Shown here in pieces: positions 34,318-43,240 of a stretch of DNA of 64,000 nt. The notes beneath the pieces were generated by a model. That model made no database searches and was not told where the DNA came from. It saw only the letters and a program-made list of their open reading frames with translations. The stretch lies in assembly GCA_020634165.1 (NCBI GenBank), contig JACKCF010000001.1, forward strand, positions 1,612,001-1,676,000, given 5' to 3'. The position numbers and the translations under genes were made by a program. The stretch is from Anaerolineaceae bacterium. Its GTDB lineage: Bacteria > Chloroflexota > Anaerolineae > Aggregatilineales > Phototrophicaceae. How positions within the stretch are numbered: the stretch's first letter is position 1; each line of letters opens with the position of its first letter.

Positions 34318-37300
34318 ATGGTGCAATCCAACATCCCTCAGAGCGAACCCACACAAAGCAATGGCCTGTCTAACTGGCTGTCAGGCCGATTGACGCTCAA
34401 CTGGGAAGTCGTGGTCTTAGTTGTCATTCTGGTATTGGCCATCTTCACGCGCTTCTACGTCCTGGGTGATCGTGTGATGAGCCATGATGAAAGCCTGCAT
34501 ACGCGCTTTTCTTATAACCTTTATAACGAAGGCAACTTTGAGCATACGCCGCTCATGCATGGGCCGATCCTGTTCCATGCGACTGCACTGTCATATGCGC
34601 TCTTTGGCGTCAATGACTTTTCTGCGCGGATTTATGCGGCGGCTCTCGGGGTACTCCTGGTGATGTCTCCGGTCTTGTTCCGGCCCTGGTTGGGTAGATG
34701 GGGCACGATTATCGCCTCTGGCTTGCTCCTGATCTCACCGCTAATCATGTATTACAACCGCTATATCCGGCATGATACGCCCTCAGCGCTGTTCGCTGTC
34801 ATCATGCTCTGGGGCATCATGATGTACCTTAGCGGTCCGGCTAACCAGCGACGACGAGCGCACTGGCTCTATATCATCGCTGCTGCCATGATCCTCAACC
34901 TGGGGTCAAAAGAAACCGCGTTTATCTACATTGCCATTTTCGGCATCTTCATCTTCCTATACTGGCTGGTTCGTCTGGCACAGCACTATCGCAATATTCC
35001 TGGCAAGCCCGTCTTCAACTTCGCGATTGTCGGCATCTTATTGGGCGGGGTGCTCTCCCTGGGGATGTACATCATCCTTGACGTGATCCAGTTCGACCTG
35101 CTGCCGACCGATACCTCAACCACATTCGCAATGCTTGCCCCAGGACAGCAGGGCACATTTGTTATCTGGACTCTTGGCGCCGCTCTGGTTGTTGTTGCGC
35201 TGATTATTGGTACGCTGCTATGGGTCTATCGCGGCGCGATCAAGCGCATTCCCTGGCGCAATGTCGCCGTTTTGATCGCCTTTGCCCTGGTAGTCTGCTT
35301 TGCGCTGGTCGTATTTGAAGAAATTTCGCATACATCACCTGCCAGTGCGGACCCCGTCGCACCTGCCATCCCTGGCGAAACTGCCGAGGAAACGGCGGTA
35401 ATCTCTACATTCCGCTGGACGCCGATGATTGGTGTCTGGCTGGTTGCGATTGGTGTGATTGCCTTCGCGGTTATCAACCGCCGTCGTGGTGGCACCGATG
35501 AAGAAGATTTGCTGCTGGACGAAGAAACGGGTGAAACCACCAAGCGTAAGCGCGGTCGTGGCTTCTTTGAAATGATGGATGCCTTCCCGGAATTCGACTT
35601 AATCGTCGTGATAGGTACCCTCATTTTGCCCTGGGCGACAGCTTTTGTGCCTTACTTTATGCACGGGACGACCACCGACTATATCGCTTTCGCAGAGTCC
35701 TTGCCGACAGTTGTTTATAACGTCATCTTCGCTATCTCGGAAATCGGCACACCCGATCAGGTGGGACAGTTCCTCATCAACGCGATGGCGCTCATTCCGC
35801 TGGTTGCCATCTCTGTGACTGTTGGTTTGCTGTGGAACTGGCGTCGTTGGTTGGTGGCTGCGGCCATCTTCCATGCCATCTGGGCTTTCTTCTTCACTAC
35901 TGTCTTCACCAATATCCCCGGCCTATTCACAGGCATGATTCAAAGCCTGGGCTACTGGCTGGAACAGCAGGGTGAACGCCGAGGTAGCCAGCCGCAATAT
36001 TACTATCTGCTGATTGTCATGCCGTTCTACGAATTCCTACCTGTTATCGGTGCTGCCCTGGCCATGATAGCAGGCATGATCGTCTACTGGCGCCGCCGCC
36101 TGGGGATTGATGCCCGTCGCAGCGAAATCAAGCAGCTTACAACGCAGGCCCAATCGCTGGCAATTGACGAAGCTCCTGATGACGCTGAAGTCGAACGTGT
36201 CGAACGACGTTTATTTGGCATTCAGCAGCAGCTTGACGAATCGACGCGCCTGACTGAAATGCCGTTCCTGCTATTCTGGTCATGGCTTGGTGTGCTCAAT
36301 CTGGTGGGCTATAGTCTGGCTGGTGAAAAAATGCCCTGGCTCGGCTTGCACCTCACCCTACCGCTGATTATCCTGACGGCCTGGTTCTTAGGGCGCATCG
36401 TCAGCCGCATCGACTGGCAGATATTCCGCCAGCGCGGCTGGATGATCCTGATGATCCTGCCAATCCTCCTGATTACGCTCACACAGGTTGTTGGCCCGTT
36501 GCTGGTGGGACGTGGTCCATTCCAGGGTTTGGCGCAGGTGCAGCTTTCCCAGACCTATAGCTGGCTGGCCTCGCTTGCAATCAGCGGCGGTGTACTCTAT
36601 GGCGTGTACCGCGCGACCCGCAGCGTGTCCTGGCAGCACGTTCGTCAATTGGCGACGGTATCGGTGTTTGTGCTGCTCTCCGTCGCCACTTTCCGTTCAG
36701 CCTGGATAGCCTCTTTCGTCAACTATGATTACGCTAACGAGTTTCTGGTCTATGCCCACGCGGCGCCCTCGGTCAAGCGCGTGCTGAACGACATCACTGA
36801 ATTGAGCTTGCGTACGACCGATGGCATGGCGCTCAAATTTGCCTATGACAACAGCGTATCCTGGCCCTATAGCTGGTACTTCCGCGACTTCACCAATGCC
36901 GTTTTTGTCGGAGAAAATCCGACCCTGCAAAATCTGGAAGATGCGGCCGTTGTCGTTGTCGGCGACGATAAATTTGGAACGGTCGAGCCGCTCCTGGGTG
37001 ATCGCTACCAGCGCTTTAAATACATCCGTATGTGGTGGCCGATGCAGGAATACTTCTACCTGACGCCGGACCGCCTTATCAATCTGTTTGATTTCTCTGC
37101 TTCTAACGGTGTGGCAGCGCAACTGCGCGAGGGTATCTTCGATATTTGGTGGCAGCGTGATTACAGCACCTATGGTCAGGCCATTGGCAAAGACTTCTCC
37201 ACCACAAACTGGCCCGTGTCCGATGCGATGTATGTCTACGTTCGCAAGGACTTCGCCTCGCAGATATGGGAATATGGCGTCGGTGATGGTGCCGTAGAAA

Positions 37301-38433
37301 ATCCGCTGGACGAGATCGAGCAGAATGTATGCAATAGCAACTGGCAGCCGCTTTTTGCCATGCAATCCTTTGAAAATCCCGAAGGTATGTCGCGGCCAGT
37401 CGGTGTGTCTCTCGATGAAGATGGCAACCTCTATGTAGCCGATGAATATGCGCACCATATCGTCGTGTTTAACAGCGATGGTCAGGTGATCGACACCATT
37501 GGCCAGCCTGTTGGCGGCCTCGTCGAAGGCGAACCCTACTTCACACGGCCAAATATGGTACGTGTCGGCCCCGATGGCTTGCTTTATGTGGCTGATACCT
37601 GGGACTACGGCGTGGACATCCTCACAAAAGATAGTCAAGTGGTCACCGAATGGGGTCAGGCTGGCGAGTTCGGCTTTGCAGCCGAGGTCAATCCTGTTGA
37701 TGCCTTCTGGGGTCCGCGTGATGTGGTTGTCTCAGACGATGGGCTGGTCTACGTATCCGATACGGGCAACAAGCGCGTCCGTGTCTACGAAATCATCGAC
37801 GGTCAGGCCATTTTCATGCGCGACATCGGTACCGGTGGCAGTGGTCTCGGCCAGTTGAATGAACCCAGTGGCCTCGCACTGCATCCTGATGGCCGCCTCT
37901 ACGTCGCCGATACCTGGAACCGCCGTATCTCAGTGTTCATGCAGGATGGCACAGCAGTTGATGATTATCCGGTTTTGGGCTGGTATCAGGAATTGGGCAA
38001 CCGTCCTTATCTGGCGCTCGATGTGGAGCGCGACCTGCTCTATGTCACGGATCCCGACGCGGGGCGCGTGCTGGTCTACAATACCGCTGGTGACTGCCTC
38101 GGTTCGTTCGGCGAAAAAGCAGGGGAGTCTGCCAATCTGGGCCAGATCGGTGTCGTCGGTGGCATCACCCTCGGCCCCGATGGGTCGGTCTATGTAGCCG
38201 ATTCCTCATTTGGACGTGTGCTCAGGTTTGCCAGTTTTGATGCCTATCGTGATCTGGATGGCGTCCCGGAAGTTGACCAGAGCCAGCTCGATGACAGCGC
38301 CTATGGTTCTGGGTTATCCGATAGCGGAATAGACCTGCAATTGAACGACGGTGCAGATGAAAATGCAGATTCCTCCGGTCAATCCGATAGCCAGGATTCG
38401 GCCTCGGATAGCGAGGACAACGCCAGTGAATAG
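34318..38433 (+). CDS. Agl23/TIGR03663-type membrane protein fused to an NHL beta-propeller
   Basis: This 1371-residue protein starts with a family membrane module. After helix 1 comes MSHDESLHTRFSYNLYNEG (54-72) with the D57-E58 pair of GT-C enzymes, then TPLMHGPILFHATALSY and YNRYIRHD (~145-152), the hallmark motifs of TIGR03663. Helices continue to ~residue 800, with two charged cytoplasmic loops (~385-415 and ~595-640). An exported domain (~810-1010) leads into about five NHL repeats (~1020-1305), each with the pattern GNLYVAD or GLVYVSDTGN, which should form a six-bladed propeller. A Ser/Asp-rich tail ends the protein. The propeller probably binds glycan or protein outside the cell. Translation start: ATG at 34318 behind GAGAGAAGAG. 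Confidence 0.85.
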   Translation: MVQSNIPQSEPTQSNGLSNWLSGRLTLNWEVVVLVVILVLAIFTRFYVLGDRVMSHDESLHTRFSYNLYNEGNFEHTPLMHGPILFHATALSYALFGVNDFSARIYAAALGVLLVMSPVLFRPWLGRWGTIIASGLLLISPLIMYYNRYIRHDTPSALFAVIMLWGIMMYLSGPANQRRRAHWLYIIAAAMILNLGSKETAFIYIAIFGIFIFLYWLVRLAQHYRNIPGKPVFNFAIVGILLGGVLSLGMYIILDVIQFDLLPTDTSTTFAMLAPGQQGTFVIWTLGAALVVVALIIGTLLWVYRGAIKRIPWRNVAVLIAFALVVCFALVVFEEISHTSPASADPVAPAIPGETAEETAVISTFRWTPMIGVWLVAIGVIAFAVINRRRGGTDEEDLLLDEETGETTKRKRGRGFFEMMDAFPEFDLIVVIGTLILPWATAFVPYFMHGTTTDYIAFAESLPTVVYNVIFAISEIGTPDQVGQFLINAMALIPLVAISVTVGLLWNWRRWLVAAAIFHAIWAFFFTTVFTNIPGLFTGMIQSLGYWLEQQGERRGSQPQYYYLLIVMPFYEFLPVIGAALAMIAGMIVYWRRRLGIDARRSEIKQLTTQAQSLAIDEAPDDAEVERVERRLFGIQQQLDESTRLTEMPFLLFWSWLGVLNLVGYSLAGEKMPWLGLHLTLPLIILTAWFLGRIVSRIDWQIFRQRGWMILMILPILLITLTQVVGPLLVGRGPFQGLAQVQLSQTYSWLASLAISGGVLYGVYRATRSVSWQHVRQLATVSVFVLLSVATFRSAWIASFVNYDYANEFLVYAHAAPSVKRVLNDITELSLRTTDGMALKFAYDNSVSWPYSWYFRDFTNAVFVGENPTLQNLEDAAVVVVGDDKFGTVEPLLGDRYQRFKYIRMWWPMQEYFYLTPDRLINLFDFSASNGVAAQLREGIFDIWWQRDYSTYGQAIGKDFSTTNWPVSDAMYVYVRKDFASQIWEYGVGDGAVENPLDEIEQNVCNSNWQPLFAMQSFENPEGMSRPVGVSLDEDGNLYVADEYAHHIVVFNSDGQVIDTIGQPVGGLVEGEPYFTRPNMVRVGPDGLLYVADTWDYGVDILTKDSQVVTEWGQAGEFGFAAEVNPVDAFWGPRDVVVSDDGLVYVSDTGNKRVRVYEIIDGQAIFMRDIGTGGSGLGQLNEPSGLALHPDGRLYVADTWNRRISVFMQDGTAVDDYPVLGWYQELGNRPYLALDVERDLLYVTDPDAGRVLVYNTAGDCLGSFGEKAGESANLGQIGVVGGITLGPDGSVYVADSSFGRVLRFASFDAYRDLDGVPEVDQSQLDDSAYGSGLSDSGIDLQLNDGADENADSSGQSDSQDSASDSEDNASE

Positions 38434-38458
38434 GGCAGACTGATAAAGCCTGCCAATC

Positions 38459-38488
38459 TTGACATGCTGTTATGGCGCATGTTACAAT
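38459..38488 (+). promoter_or_regulatory. Strong sigma-70-type promoter of the nusA operon
   Basis: A perfect -35 TTGACA (38459-38464) and TACAAT (38483-38488) are separated by 18 bases. Transcription would start near 38495, just ahead of the attenuator-like hairpin. Confidence 0.82.
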
Positions 38489-38513
38489 TTATCCGAATAT
38501 ATCGACCGTGAAG

Positions 38514-38541
38514 AAGTGGGCAACCCCCACTTTTTCTTTTA
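38514..38541 (+). terminator. Attenuator-like intrinsic terminator in the nusA leader
   Basis: The arms AAGTGGG (38514-38520) and CCCACTT (38526-38532) with a five-base loop are followed by a T-rich run (TTTTTCTTTTAT). It lies ~25 bases after the inferred start site and ~90 bases before nusA, so it is inside the leader rather than after a gene. NusA acts on such hairpins, which makes autoregulation plausible. Confidence 0.75.
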
Positions 38542-38626
38542 TCTCTAGATATCATTGTTTCAAAGTCACCTAATTTTAATCAGTAAAGGGCAATGATTTC
38601 CCGATACATTTGGGAGATGTCAATAG

Positions 38627-40606
38627 ATGGCAAACGAACTACAGGTTGCATTCAAAGAAATCGCAGAAATGCGCGCTCTACCGCGCGAAATCGTGCTGGA
38701 GGCACTCCAAAGTGCGCTCGTCTCGGCATATCGACGGGATAGCGGTGCTAGCTCTGCCCAGGCAGTGGAAGCCCGCATCGACTCGGCAACAGGGCAGGCA
38801 CAGATTTTTGTTGAGAAGGAAGTCACCGATGAAGTGATTACTCCCTCGACGGAAGTCTTGCTCGACAAAGCCCGCGAATTCAATCCAGAAGCCGAACTTG
38901 GCGATACCGTCATGGTGCTGGTGGAGCATACGACCAAACAATTTGGTCGCATCGCTGCCCAGACTGCCAAGCAGGTTATCCTGCAAAAAATCCGCGAAGC
39001 AGAGCGTAAATCACTCTACGAAGAATATATCACCCGCCAGGGCGATTTGATTACGGGCACTGTCCAGAGTATGAACTCGTCGATGGTGACCCTCAGCCTG
39101 GGACGGGCGGAAGCCACACTCCCACGTGCACAGCAAATCCCCGGCGAGCGCTATCGTCCGCATGATAAAGTGCGTGTCTATCTGCTAGAGGTGAAACCCA
39201 GCACACGTGGCCCGCAGATTATTGTCTCGCGTAGTCACCGCAATATGCTTCGCCGCCTGCTGGAATACGAAGTCCCTGAAATCTACAATGGCCAGGTCGA
39301 AATTAAGAGCATCGCTCGCGAAGCCGGCTACCGCTCCAAAGTTGCTGTTGCGGCGCTGCAAGAGGGCATCGATCCGGTTGGGGCCTGCGTCGGTATGCGC
39401 GGTATCCGTATCCAGAACATCGTCAAGGAACTCAACGACGAGAAAATCGACGTTATTGAGTGGAACCCCTCGGCAGAAGCGTTCATTTCCAAAGCACTCA
39501 GCCCAGCCCGTGTAACTGGCGTCTACCTGGAAGAAGACCTCAACCAGGGCCGTACCGCTGTCGTGCTCGTGCCGGAAGATCAGCTTTCACTGGCCATTGG
39601 TCGTGAAGGCCAGAACGCTCGCTTGGCCGCCAAGCTCACTGGCTGGCGCATTGACATCAAGAGTGTCACGGAAACGGTCGAAGGCGCTCTCGAAAACCTC
39701 GACCTGCCGCCGCTGGATACCCTTGCTGCACGTCATAAGGGCCTCATCGAAGAAGTTCAGGCGATTGTCGCCAAGAAGCAGGCCAGCCTGACCGTCATGC
39801 AGGAAGAATACAACCGCATGGCCGAGTTCGCCGATCTGGTCGAGCGTCGCTTGTTGCAGGAACGCGAAGAAGCGCGTCATGAAGAATTGGAGCGCATCAA
39901 CGCCGTCAAGTCGACTTTGCCGCAGCAGCTCTTCAGCCTGCCGATTGAAGCGCTCGAACTGGGCAATGACCTGACAGATGCCATTCGCCCATTGGAAAAT
40001 GTTGGCACAATCATGCTGCTGACCCTCATCGACGAAGATCGCTTGCAGGGTATGATCGCTGATGTGCCCGGTTCGCCGATGGATGCCGTTCAGGTCGCAC
40101 TCGATGAAATGATGGAAGTGGACCTCGACGAAATGGTCGCTCGCTACTCTGGTAAACGAGTGGTGAAGGAAGAGCGCGAAGAAGCCGAATTCGTGGCCGA
40201 GGCACCGGAAGCGATTGAGGAAGAAGTTGCTGCTCCTGTCGAAGCCGTTGCTGAGGAAGTGCTTGAAGAAGCAGCCGACGAAGCGGAAGAAGACGAGGAA
40301 GTTCTGGTAGGTGCCTTTGGTGGTGCCGTTATCCAGGAACCCGAACCGGAACCAGAGGTCGAAAGTATCGAAGTACTCGAAGAAAAAGAAGAAAAACTGG
40401 CGACCGAAACAGACTTCGAGCAGATGCTTGTCGAGTTTAACTATGAAGATGGCGATGAGCTGTACGATCAGACGGAAGAACAACGGTCCCGCAAGAAGGG
40501 CAAGAACAAGCGTCGTCAACTCGTCTTTGATGAGGATATGGGTGAAGTTGTGTCCAAACGTCGCCGCAAGGGCAGTCGTAAGCGCAACGAGTGGGACGAC
40601 TTTTAA
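38627..40606 (+). CDS. nusA: Transcription termination/antitermination factor NusA
   Basis: This 659-residue protein binds RNA polymerase and nascent RNA and controls pausing, termination and antitermination. The N-terminal polymerase-binding domain is at ~1-125, the S1 domain at ~137-205 (GDLITGTVQSMNSSMVTLSL), and the KH1/KH2 pair at ~210-350, with GACVGMRGIRIQNIVKEL and AIGREGQNARLAAKLTGW. Beyond ~355 it carries a ~300-residue extension: a helical segment, an EALELGNDLTDAIRPLENVGT part that may be a helix-hairpin-helix domain, a highly acidic stretch (~500-590), and a basic end (RRKGSRKRNEWDDF). Most NusA proteins are 350-500 residues. GGGAGA precedes the ATG. It is the first gene of the operon; rimP is absent from its usual place upstream. 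Confidence 0.95.
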   Translation: MANELQVAFKEIAEMRALPREIVLEALQSALVSAYRRDSGASSAQAVEARIDSATGQAQIFVEKEVTDEVITPSTEVLLDKAREFNPEAELGDTVMVLVEHTTKQFGRIAAQTAKQVILQKIREAERKSLYEEYITRQGDLITGTVQSMNSSMVTLSLGRAEATLPRAQQIPGERYRPHDKVRVYLLEVKPSTRGPQIIVSRSHRNMLRRLLEYEVPEIYNGQVEIKSIAREAGYRSKVAVAALQEGIDPVGACVGMRGIRIQNIVKELNDEKIDVIEWNPSAEAFISKALSPARVTGVYLEEDLNQGRTAVVLVPEDQLSLAIGREGQNARLAAKLTGWRIDIKSVTETVEGALENLDLPPLDTLAARHKGLIEEVQAIVAKKQASLTVMQEEYNRMAEFADLVERRLLQEREEARHEELERINAVKSTLPQQLFSLPIEALELGNDLTDAIRPLENVGTIMLLTLIDEDRLQGMIADVPGSPMDAVQVALDEMMEVDLDEMVARYSGKRVVKEEREEAEFVAEAPEAIEEEVAAPVEAVAEEVLEEAADEAEEDEEVLVGAFGGAVIQEPEPEPEVESIEVLEEKEEKLATETDFEQMLVEFNYEDGDELYDQTEEQRSRKKGKNKRRQLVFDEDMGEVVSKRRRKGSRKRNEWDDF

Positions 40607-40676
40607 ATAGCCCGTTCCACCACCTTGGAATAGAAATTGTTGTGTTGCCAAGTTGTATTGCCAATAGGTGATTCCG

Positions 40677-40949
40677 ATGCCGCATCGTAAGCATGTAGCC
40701 ACTCGGACGTGTAGTATCTGTGGTAAAAAGGCGGACAAGCGAGAATTAGTCCGCCTTGTCAGGACTGACGATGGGATTATGATAGATCCCTCTGGTAAAA
40801 TGAATGGGCGCGGCACTTATGTGTGTCCCGGTATGGAATGCCAGGAAGCATCTGATATGAATGATGTTTTTCGTAAAATCAGTCGTGCACTGCGCGTCGA
40901 TTTGACCGACGCTGACCGCCTGAGCATTAGGCAGTTAGTCTCGTCATGA
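40677..40949 (+). CDS. ylxR: YlxR/RnpM family RNA-binding protein (DUF448)
   Basis: This 90-residue protein has the YlxR pattern: RTCSICGKKADKRELVRLVR near the start, a GRGTYVCPGMEC segment in the middle and a helical end. Members bind RNA (RNase P RNA in Firmicutes, where it is called RnpM) and always sit between nusA and infB, as here. The start is ATG at 40677, behind AGGTG; a GTG at 40668 is less likely. The four Cys residues (CSIC and the pair in CPGMEC) could hold a metal. Confidence 0.9.
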   Translation: MPHRKHVATRTCSICGKKADKRELVRLVRTDDGIMIDPSGKMNGRGTYVCPGMECQEASDMNDVFRKISRALRVDLTDADRLSIRQLVSS

Positions 40950-41041
40950 TTTTCAAAAACCTCTGTATGTGAGGCAGTAACACGCCCCTGATAACGGCTT
41001 GCTGCTGTCCTCACTCGAACAAGAATGGAGTAGGAGAGCAT

Positions 41042-42850
41042 ATGGCAGAAGAGCTGCAAGCCGTTCTCGTCCCCGATTACGTCACCGTACGAGAACTTTC
41101 CGATTTGATAGATGCCAGCCCGATTGACGTGATGAAGAAACTCATCGCGAACGGTATTATGGCGTCAATTAACCAGCAGATTGACTTCGATACAGCCTCG
41201 ATTGTCCTGGAAGAACTGGGTTACGAAGCCCAATCCGCCACAGCAGCGGCCCAGGAAGAGGAAAAAGAGCGTCGTCAGGAAGAGCTGGCCAAAAAGTGGG
41301 AACAAATCTACGCTGGTGAAAAACCGGAAGAACTGGTCAAGCGTCCGCCAGTCGTGACGATCCTCGGCCACGTTGATCATGGCAAAACCACACTGTTGGA
41401 TGCCGTTCGGTCTGCTCATGTCGCGGAGGGCGAAGCAGGCGGCATTACCCAGCATATTGGCGCATACCGTGTCAAACATGGTGATCGCTATATTTCCTTC
41501 CTGGATACCCCTGGTCACGAAGCCTTTACGGCCATGCGTGCGCGTGGTGCCCAGGGTGCCGATATCGCGGTGCTGGTCGTCGCAGCCGATGACGGTGTGA
41601 TGCCCACCACTCGTGAAGCACTGGCTCATGCGCGTGCTGCTAACGTGCCGATTCTGGTGGCCATTACCAAGGTTGATAAAGCCAACGCTGGCATTGAAAT
41701 TGTGAAACAGCAGCTCGCAGAGCTGGACCTTGTGCCCGATGATTGGGACGGTGACACCCTCATGGTGCCGGTTGCGGCACTCCAGCATGAAGGTATTGAT
41801 GACCTGCTTGAGGCGATTCTGTTGGTCGCTGATGACAACGACTTCGTTGCAAATCCCAAGGGAACGCCCAAAGGTATCGTCATTGAAGCCGAAGTTGATA
41901 AGTTCCGGGGCACGTTGGCGACCTTACTGGTCCTCAATGGCACTCTCAAAGTCGGCGATAGCGTCGTTGCCGGCACGTCATACGGGCGCATTAAAGCCAT
42001 GTTTGATGAGTACGGTAGCACTGTCAAAGAGGCAGGCCCCTCGGTGCCGGTGTCCATCCTTGGCCTGAACGAACCGCCGCAGCCTGGTGACCGCTTCGAG
42101 TGCGTCAAGAATGACAAGGTCGCTCGCAGCATCGCTGTGGAACGCCTTGAAGAACGGGCAGCATTGGCGGATACAGGTGGTGGGCGCGCCCTGTCCCTGG
42201 AAGAGATTTTCTCGCAGTTCCAGGCGGGTCAGGCCAAGAGCCTCAACCTCGTTATCAAGGTCGATGTACTCGGCTCACTGCAACCAATTGTGGATTCTTT
42301 GGAAGAGCTTTCCGGTAAAAACGAAGAGGGCATCACCATTGATATCCTCTCTGCGGAAGTGGGCGAAGTCACCGAGAGTGACATCATGCTCGCCAGCGCC
42401 TCAGATGCCATCGTCATTGGCTTCAACGTCGATGTTGGTAACGCTGCCAAGGCGCAGGCCAATGTGCATGGCGTCGATGTTCGCCGCTATCAGGTGATCT
42501 ACAAACTGCTGGAAGACATCGAAATGGCGCTCCTCGGTATGTTGGAGCCTAAATACGAAGATCGCGTGATAGGTGTTGCAGAAGTACGCCAGACCTTCAA
42601 GATCGGTCGTGGAACCATCGCGGGTTGCTACATCAAAGAAGGTGAAGCTCGCCGTAATGCCAAAGTTCGCGTCGTCCGTAATGACAGCATTATCGTCAAT
42701 GAAACCCGTGTGGCATCGCTCAAGCGCTTTGAAGAAGATGTCCGCGAAGTCCGCACAGGCTTTGAATGTGGGGTCAGCCTCGATGGTTTTAACGACTTCC
42801 AGGAAGGCGACCTGATTGAGTTCTTCGTCGTGGAAAAAGTGACGGCTTAA
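41042..42850 (+). CDS. infB: Translation initiation factor IF-2
   Basis: This GTPase brings fMet-tRNA to the 30S subunit and promotes subunit joining. G1 is GHVDHGKT (residues 109-116), the switch II motif is DTPGHEA, and NKVD-type G4 appears as TKVDKANA. Domain II, the alpha/beta domain and C2 follow (GRGTIAGCYIKEGEARRNAKVRV). At 602 residues it is a short IF-2. A single small N-terminal domain (~1-60, TVRELSDLIDASPIDVMKKL) precedes a brief charged linker, without the long N1/N2 regions of enterobacteria. GGAGTAGGAGAGC provides the ribosome binding site. Confidence 0.97.
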   Translation: MAEELQAVLVPDYVTVRELSDLIDASPIDVMKKLIANGIMASINQQIDFDTASIVLEELGYEAQSATAAAQEEEKERRQEELAKKWEQIYAGEKPEELVKRPPVVTILGHVDHGKTTLLDAVRSAHVAEGEAGGITQHIGAYRVKHGDRYISFLDTPGHEAFTAMRARGAQGADIAVLVVAADDGVMPTTREALAHARAANVPILVAITKVDKANAGIEIVKQQLAELDLVPDDWDGDTLMVPVAALQHEGIDDLLEAILLVADDNDFVANPKGTPKGIVIEAEVDKFRGTLATLLVLNGTLKVGDSVVAGTSYGRIKAMFDEYGSTVKEAGPSVPVSILGLNEPPQPGDRFECVKNDKVARSIAVERLEERAALADTGGGRALSLEEIFSQFQAGQAKSLNLVIKVDVLGSLQPIVDSLEELSGKNEEGITIDILSAEVGEVTESDIMLASASDAIVIGFNVDVGNAAKAQANVHGVDVRRYQVIYKLLEDIEMALLGMLEPKYEDRVIGVAEVRQTFKIGRGTIAGCYIKEGEARRNAKVRVVRNDSIIVNETRVASLKRFEEDVREVRTGFECGVSLDGFNDFQEGDLIEFFVVEKVTA

Positions 42851-42853
42851 CGC

Positions 42854-43240
42854 ATGTCGTTAAAACAGGAACGCACGGCGGAACGCATCCGCACGATACT
42901 GAGTGACTTGCTGCTGCGCGAGATCGAAGATCCGCGTTTGCAGCAGGTCACCATTACAGAAGTCAAGCTCGATGGCGATATCCAGTATGCGAACGTGTAT
43001 GTTAACGCACTGGGCGATGAAAATCGTCGTGACGAAGTGATGCACGCCCTGGACCGTGCCAAAGGGTTCCTGCGCAAACAGGTCGGGCGCCACATTCGCC
43101 TGCGCACCACGCCGGAACTGGTTTTTCACTGGGATACCACGCTGGAATACGGCGAGCGTATCAACCAGCTCATTGATAGTCTCGAAATTCCCCCGGAAGA
43201 TGAAATCGACGATGAGTTTGAATCAGACGAATTGGACTGA
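42854..43240 (+). CDS. rbfA: 30S ribosome-binding factor A
   Basis: This 128-residue KH-domain protein helps mature the 5' end of 16S rRNA in the small subunit and is needed at low temperature. The family pattern is visible: RTAERIRTILSDLLLREIEDPR at the start, TITEVKLDGDIQYANVYV in the middle, and FLRKQVGRHIRLRTTPEL near the end. It begins three bases after the infB stop, so it relies on coupling, and its last 29 bases overlap the next gene. Confidence 0.94.
   Translation: MSLKQERTAERIRTILSDLLLREIEDPRLQQVTITEVKLDGDIQYANVYVNALGDENRRDEVMHALDRAKGFLRKQVGRHIRLRTTPELVFHWDTTLEYGERINQLIDSLEIPPEDEIDDEFESDELD

Noticed and set aside
39587..40816. 409-codon open frame opposite nusA and ylxR
   Set aside because: Phe-rich product caused by GAA/GAG-rich acidic codons on the other strand; no ribosome binding site or family.
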